Shown piece by piece: positions 58,548 through 64,000 of a stretch of 64,000 bases of DNA (position 1 is its first letter; every line of letters begins with the position of its first letter). The notes under the pieces were generated by a model. It worked only from the letters and a program-made list of their open reading frames with translations, made no database searches and had not been told where the DNA came from. Origin of the DNA: Gnetum montanum (Eukaryota > Streptophyta > Gnetopsida > Gnetales > Gnetaceae); the NCBI GenBank assembly GCA_015680685.1, contig MNCI01002152.1:720817-784816 (forward strand), read 5' to 3'. A program made the position numbers and the translations under genes.

Positions 58548-60488
58548 TCATTTGTTAAGTCGTGAGTTAAGTGCATAGATCCCAAACTCTTGCAGATGTG
58601 AAATTATTGGGCAACATCCCTTAGGATGGTCATATTGGCATATCTCACATCCAATGTCATTTTCTATATTAGAATCTACAACCTCTTCAGTGATAGTCAT
58701 TTTACCCTTACCCTTGTTACGTGCATGGTCCATGTCTCTCTTTTTCTTTTTATCATAGTCACTACTTCGCTCCTTAGACTCCTCTACGATTTTCAGAACG
58801 GTTTCAAATCTGCTATCTAAGGAGTCCCACATTTGGTCTACCTTAGCCAACACTTCTATTATTAATTTTTGCAGTGGCAAGGTTTTCCTATGCATCAAAT
58901 CTTCAAGTGGTGACCCATCCTCCTCCTCACAGAATCTTACTCCCCTTTTTCAGAGGGAAGGATCATGGTTGTATTCTTTCGCGCTTTCTCTCTTACATAG
59001 CTCTCCTTCTTCCTTAGCTACTTGCTCCAATAATCTATGGATCTGATGGAACCTAAGCTCAGATAATCTCCCTTGGGCATATGTTCCAAGGGTTCTCCTA
59101 GTTTCATGCCTAAGTCCATCTATGAGATGGCGTAGTTGATCCTACTATGAGTAACCATGGCCTAGGCAATGATGTAACAGTTGTATAATAATGGCCCATG
59201 GTAGCATCCAAGGATTCATGAGTTCCCTGCTTTCATCCTTGGATTTGCTTCCACAGGTTGGACACTTGGGAGCACGTTTGATATTTATCATTAAACAGTT
59301 CTAGCATCGTACTCCACCTCCTAATGGTTTCTGGTTCTAAGGACCAGTACCAGCTTTCTACTTCTTTTACGAGTGTTCTTGGAAACAACTTTAATTTTTG
59401 CCATTTTTTTCAATGTTCTGCAAGGCACATGAAATTGGAAATGCCTGTAAGTGGTTCTGAGGATCAGCGTTGTATCCCCCCTCAAATCGTGGGATATTAT
59501 TCATGTCTAGTCTCTTGATCTTGCTATCTTTCTGGTGCCTTGTGGGTATTCTAACAACCTATGTTATGTCTAACATGCTTTGGGTTGCAAGTAGGGGTTC
59601 TTCATGGTCATTTCTTTCATAGCATCTGTGATGTCTACATAGTTCCCTACTTTCCCTTCTTTCATGCCTTCACTCTCTAGAGTGCCCTTGGCCTCTTTCT
59701 CAACTCTCTCGTCGAGGTTTCTCACTATGTTTACCCTTATCCTCACAATTAGGCTCCTTATGACCTCGTCCTGATGTTGAAGGAGAGGGTGAATGTTGTG
59801 ATGAAGGTGAAGAAGAAGGAGAACCATCGCCATGATGATGTTCCCTACCTTCTCTTCTATGGTCCCTGCTCTGATTGTGATGGCGATCAGAATGCTCACC
59901 CTTGTCATGTGTTTGTGTTCCCTCGTTGAACACTTGGTGTTCTTGGGGATCAAAACCAAGATTGTGAATCGTGGAGCACAGGTTCTGATACACCACCTCT
60001 TGACCATCATTAGGAGGAGGAACATCATTTTGTGGAGAACCTATGAAAACAGGTTCACCACCCTCAATTTTGTTTAAGACGAGTGAAGCATTACAGGGGC
60101 CTTTGCCCTTCAACGATGTGTGATATCTCTCCTATTGCAAATCCCATTGACATTGCGCTTCTGTGGGATGGTAGTCCCTTGTGTTGTAATCATATGCAAT
60201 GTACTCAGCGTATAATTGTGACATGCCTATTCAGGCAAGGGCATGAAGGAGCATGTTGGGGGCTACTCTGTCTAGAGGCAACACTATGTTACCCTCCAAG
60301 TCTCTCCAACGCAGTTGTTCATCTAAATGGAAGACAAAGGTAAAGTTGGATATATATTCATCGTGATGAATATATACCACACTAAATTGTTGAGGCACTG
60401 GCAGATTCTAGTTATGTGTGTTGTGCCGCCGACTGTCTCTAGTGTTGGTCCTAGGCTGTGAAGTACTTTTGTTCGAAGAAGAAGACAT
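58548..60488 (-). pseudogene. gag of element E (broken)
   Basis: Start ATG at 60488 (MSSSSNKSTSQP), then HHDEYISNFTFVFHLDEQL. The His/Ser-rich middle is open at 60113-59700 (HHHGDGSPSSSPSSQHSPS). The gag core (about 59500-59000) includes the segment around TLVKEVESWYWSLEPETIRR. The C-terminal piece (58898-58548) has the helix MHRKTLPLQKLIIEVLAKVD and a knuckle CEICQYDHPKGCCP, complete apart from spacing changes. It is the most readable gag of the family here, broken by a few stops and frameshifts. Confidence 0.78.
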
Positions 60489-60616
60489 TTTAGTCTTGTT
60501 TGATGTTCTATTTACTGTTATATTATTTTTTGTATGATTAACCCTAAGGGTTCATTTAAGCTTCCCAACGATGTGAACGATATCCTATGTTCTACGTAGT
60601 GCACAAATAACTAAGT

Positions 60617-60633
60617 CCCCGGCAACGGCGCCA
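60617..60633 (-). other. Primer-binding site of element E (perfect)
   Basis: Minus strand TGGCGCCGTTGCCGGGG, exactly the Athila/Tat-type PBS, two bases after the LTR end. Confidence 0.92.
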
Positions 60634-60634
60634 A

Positions 60635-61313
60635 TGATGAGTGGCGAGGTACCCCTACACTCAACCATACGAATACAAGTGTTTCACGTGCGATCCGATC
60701 GAACTCCAAGGACTAAGTGCTTACACACCTTATGGAACACTTAAGGTTAATCAACTGTTGCCCTCCCAAACTTACTTGTATATTTCATGGTTGTATGGTT
60801 AAGTAAGTTTGAGGTATGTGATTTTTATGTCTTTTATCTTTTTAACGCCTATGCTAATGAGGAAGGGTGAAGAGACTAAGTAACTAACTTTTACTAACTA
60901 AGTTCTAATCGTCCTAGCATCAGTATCCGTTCCCACTTGCCGTACACACCCTAAACTAATGTAACGCTACTGGGATTACCAAATGCTATTCATTACTAGG
61001 TTACCAAGCGTAGCACACATGCTCAAAGCGGTCGTACTGAATGCACTTAACTAGGAGAGTTGAGGGTTGAGAGAGATTTAATTATCTAGGAAAGCATTTA
61101 AACATTCAACAGTAATTAAGTTCTAATTAGCTTAGTCCACATGCTACAAGGTTTATCAAAAAGTTCATTTTTATTTCCGTACACAAATGTGTGCTCAAGT
61201 ACAATTTTCTCGAATAAAGATCCATTCACTTTGAGACTCCTACTACAAGCACATGGAAATTATTCTATCTCTGGAATGGTAAAACTGCAGGCACCTAGAA
61301 ATTATTCTATCTC
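60635..61313 (-). repeat. 5' LTR of element E, truncated
   Basis: Matches 54412-55060 of the left LTR. At 61286 a short tandem duplication (GCAGGCAC...ATTCTATCTCT) repeats the preceding 40 bp. The LTR then stops and chromovirus sequence begins. About 190 bp, including the TATA box and the palindromic U3 repeats, are missing. Confidence 0.78.
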
Positions 61314-61930
61314 TAGCTAAACCTTGGTAGCTTCCATCTCAATTTTCGTTTTAGAAGCACATGTTACAAATATGTGATCTTCCTATTGAATAAGTGACTC
61401 TTATTCACATTGATCACTAAATGTACTTCCTCCACACACTCTCCTCAAGCCATTCAAGTGCCCCTCCTCATTAGAGTTGTACATCAAAATATTATCAAAG
61501 AAGATAATACAATACTTACTAATCAATTTTTTGCATACATCATGCATCAACCTCAAGAATGTAGCAAGGGCATTTAAGATCCTAAATAGCATCACCAACC
61601 ACTCAAATAATTCATCTAGTACCTTGAAAGCTATCTTTCATTCATCACCAAGATTGATTCAAATTTGATGATATACATTCTTTAAATCAATTTTGTTGAA
61701 TACCTCTACATTGGTAAGGATATCAAGGATATTATTCATCCTTGAAATAAGAAACATGTACCTCACTATTATCCTATTCATAGTCCTAGAATCAATGCAC
61801 ATTCTCCATTTTTTAATGTACTTCTTTGGCATAAGCACTAATGGAACTACACAAGGTAAAAATGACTCCCTTGTAAAGCCATTCTTAAGTAACTCCTTTA
61901 ATTTCCTTTGTAATTTAGCCTATTGATTAA
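61314..61930 (-). pseudogene. Reverse transcriptase fragment of element F
   Basis: The readable part (61598-61401) is a diverged ...VMLFRILNALATFLRLMHDV, the counterpart of the MPFGLxNAPATF segment. The catalytic region reads CIIFFDNILMYN, where the second Asp of the FDDIL motif is Asn. EEGHLNGLRRV follows. Further right (61930-61620) stop-filled frames give the earlier RT motifs. It ends near KIEMEATKV at the junction with E; the connection and RNase H regions are absent. Confidence 0.65.
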
Positions 61931-63330
61931 GTACTATCAGGTATTCCCTCTCACTTGGAATAGTAGTACTAGGGATAAAATCAATTTTATGCTAAACATT
62001 TCTTATTAGTAGTGATCCATCCAATTCCCTTTTAAACATATTGGGAAATCACTCCTTTTAAGCCTATCACACCTGTTGGAAGTTCTTCCTCCACAACATA
62101 ATGGTTAGAAGTAATAGTTGATATAATCAAAAAAAAATCAACCTCAACATATTCTTTAATATATTTTCTCTTCCTAAGAAGAATTAAGAAAGTATTAAGT
62201 GATCTTTGCTACCTTACCTATTCAACTATAATAGGAATCAACTGATGAATTCTATCTAGTCTTGCTATAGCAAACACATTTCTTGCCTAATTAAATTAAG
62301 CACCATTATCAAAATTCCAAGGCCTTACAAGAATTACATCACCATCATCAATTGATAATACATCCTATTTCATAACATCATGATAACTCCCAAATTTGAA
62401 CTTCAAGACACATTGCTCTCTCACCTCTTAAGAGAAGTCTCTTGACAAATAATGCACCTTGTAGGGCCTAGGATGATGATTTGTTAATAAACCTAATCTA
62501 GCAATTTTCTTAAAATAAATAACATTTTCTTTGAACTTACCATCAATGAAAATATAACTAAATAAACATCTAGCTCTAATCAAAAACAACCATTTTCTCT
62601 ATAGATGATCTTCTCTATTTACATTTCTTAATTGAAAAGCTTCCTCAATTTTTGGAGCATTAGGATTACCTCTCTGAAGAGCTTGGCTTGATGCCTTCTT
62701 TACTTCCATGATTTTCACATCATTTTGCTTAACCACCTATGAATTGAACATTTCCATTATTTTTATCCTCATTCTTTACATTTGAAGCATTAAAGTTTGG
62801 ATGAGTTATTACATTGACTCTTGCCTCATTTTCCTTAATTCTTCTTGGTCTTGTCCTTCTCATTACCCTTCTTTTACTTCTTGTCATGGCTACCATCTTT
62901 GTCTTCAATTTTGACTTGGATCCCTTATCCTTCACTTTTGAAGCTTTTTTGCTTCTACTCCCAAAATAATTTAGTTTCTTCTCTATCTTAAGTGCCAAAT
63001 CATAAGCCTTATCAAGAGTTTATGGCTTATAGAATGGTAACTCCTATTAATATGTCATTTGGAGACCTCTAAGAAAGATCAAAACTTATTTAGATTCCTC
63101 TTAGTTTACCTTTGGTTAATGGAATAGTTCACAAAATTTAATGTAAAACTCCTTGACATCTTTGTTTTCCTATCTAAGAAATTGTAGTTTCTTGATTGTC
63201 TCTTATCTTTTCCAAGTTTATTGAAATTTGTCTTAATTTATATTTTATCAAGTTTTAATCTTTGATAGGTTAAAAATTTTTCCTTTCATAACTTTGGAAC
63301 TCTTTTCCCCTTTAATTTAAAATCATACAT
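61931..63330 (-). pseudogene. Gag and protease remnants of element F
   Basis: Gag can be followed at about 63200-62730: EFYIKFCELFH, then TLDKAYDLALKIEKKLNYFG (63030-62950), and a Lys/Arg-rich stretch to 62729. A protease trace DDGDVILVRPWNFDNGA at about 62360-62305 resembles the DVLLGRPW motif. Stops are frequent everywhere. Confidence 0.5.
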
Positions 63331-63480
63331 TTAAGTTTGGATTTAGTAATTAGTATCCTCAATTGTTTTGGTATCTCTTGCAACTCAAAATTCTTTTTTA
63401 GCACCTTCATTTAACTTGCAAAAGCATTGGTGTCATCTATACCATTGAAAGTCTTTAGCTCCAAATACAATAGTCTTGTA

Positions 63481-64000
63481 GCATTTTTAAATGCTCTAGT
63501 GCTAACTTTTTGCTTTCTTGGTGAGTGTCCTTAGGAATAACTTAAGATTCTACCATTTATTTCTTATGTTTTACAAGGTATAGGCATCATGAAAGGCTTG
63601 GAGACTATTTTGAGGATCTACATTATATCCCCCTTCAAACTTGGGGATATTATTCATATTTAACCTTTTAATCCTACTATGTTTCTAAAAACTTGTAGGA
63701 ATTTTCATTGCCTTTGAAATATTAAGCATGTTCTTGGTAACTAGTAGAGGCTCATCATAGGGATTTTGATCATGATGATCCCTATCATGGTCATGATGCC
63801 TATGATGAGTTTTGTTATGCCTTTACTCCTAATGATGCTCTTTTTCACCTTTTGATTATCTCCACCTTCGATCTTGATCATCTTGGTGGGACATTTATTC
63901 ATCTCTATCCCACTATTTACTTCCATCCAAATCTCAGCTATTCCTCCTTTTGTCTCAGCCTCAGCTTCTCTTATTAGATTTTTATGATGAAGAGAATGTT
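63481..64000 (-). pseudogene. gag fragment of the TGATGAG family at the right edge
   Basis: Reads leftward from the His/Asp-rich middle region to FLRTLTKKAKS. Nucleotides such as TTGGTGAGTGTCCTTAGGAATAA and the TATCCCCCTTCAAAC segment match 200-330 in I, and 59370-59490 in E. Left of about 63480 the sequence turns into chromovirus gag, so a junction lies there. The rest is outside the window. Confidence 0.6.

Larger units (their letters stand above)
54412..61313 (-). mobile_element. Element E: internally deleted member of the TGATGAG family
   Basis: Minus strand: right LTR (60635 to about 61313, truncated), perfect PBS (60617-60633), gag, protease, then a direct jump to the post-integrase tail (57119-55255), polypurine tract (55242-55254) and left LTR (54412-55241). 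Compared with D, about 2.4 kb (D 39761-42164) covering RT, RNase H and integrase is missing at about 57180. Such a copy could only have moved with help from another element, or it was deleted after insertion. Confidence 0.82.
52936..63480 (-). mobile_element. Element F: chromovirus-type Ty3/gypsy element, split by E
   Basis: Two minus-strand parts: gag, protease and RT at about 61314-63480, and integrase plus chromodomain at 52961-54411. Element E lies between. Order and strand fit one element. RNase H and the end of RT are absent at the join, and E's right LTR is cut short there, so a deletion probably removed both. The C-terminal chromodomain places it with chromoviruses. Confidence 0.7.

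Overview
This window is plant nuclear DNA made almost entirely of old, nested Ty3/gypsy LTR retrotransposons. I see no intact host gene. The Athila-type, Tat-type and chromodomain (chromovirus) lineages, the PBS sequence TGGCGCCGTTGCCGGGG, and captured germin-like and bulb-lectin gene pieces all point to a seed plant. The heavy, mostly transition-type decay and deep nesting suit a large, slowly purged genome; a gymnosperm is plausible but unproven.

Layout, left to right. (1) Positions 1-2375 hold the right end of a minus-strand Athila-like element (element I: gag, PBS, LTR) that abuts, and probably interrupts, the left LTR of element B. (2) Element B (2376-25073, plus, Athila-like) has gag, protease, RT, RNase H and integrase remnants. 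(3) Element A (10039-23148, plus, Tat-like, 13.1 kb) sits inside the 3' part of B and is flanked by a perfect GTTAC target-site duplication. Its LTRs are about 3.16 kb. Each LTR carries a full-length but broken germin-like protein gene with its own TATA region, followed 12 bp later by the start of a bulb-lectin (G-type lectin receptor-like) gene. Its pol has two RNase H domains, one of them placed between protease and RT. (4) Positions 25090-29294 hold a Tat-like integrase end (G), a 30-bp tandem array and a long non-coding tract with LTR-like features. (5) Positions 29295-47296 hold a plus-strand element (H/J) of the same family as I. It is interrupted by an insertion K (33226 to about 36838, with a decayed plant-transposon-like and coiled-coil ORF) and by element D (36941-46443, minus). 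D is a structurally complete member of that family, with 841-bp LTRs and a GGCTG/GGTTG duplication, and it sits 22 bp inside J's 3' LTR. (6) Positions 47297 to about 52925 are unresolved AT-rich sequence with one tRNA-like (SINE-like) promoter pair. (7) From 52926 to 64000 lies a minus-strand chromovirus F, split by element E (54412 to about 61313, minus). E is a deletion derivative of the I/D family that lost all of RT, RNase H and integrase. A further gag piece of that family lies at the right edge.

No genes here work together as a host pathway; the logic is the LTR-retrotransposon life cycle plus gene capture. The most unusual object is element A, whose LTRs, and so both its promoter and terminator copies, have taken up two unrelated host gene fragments.
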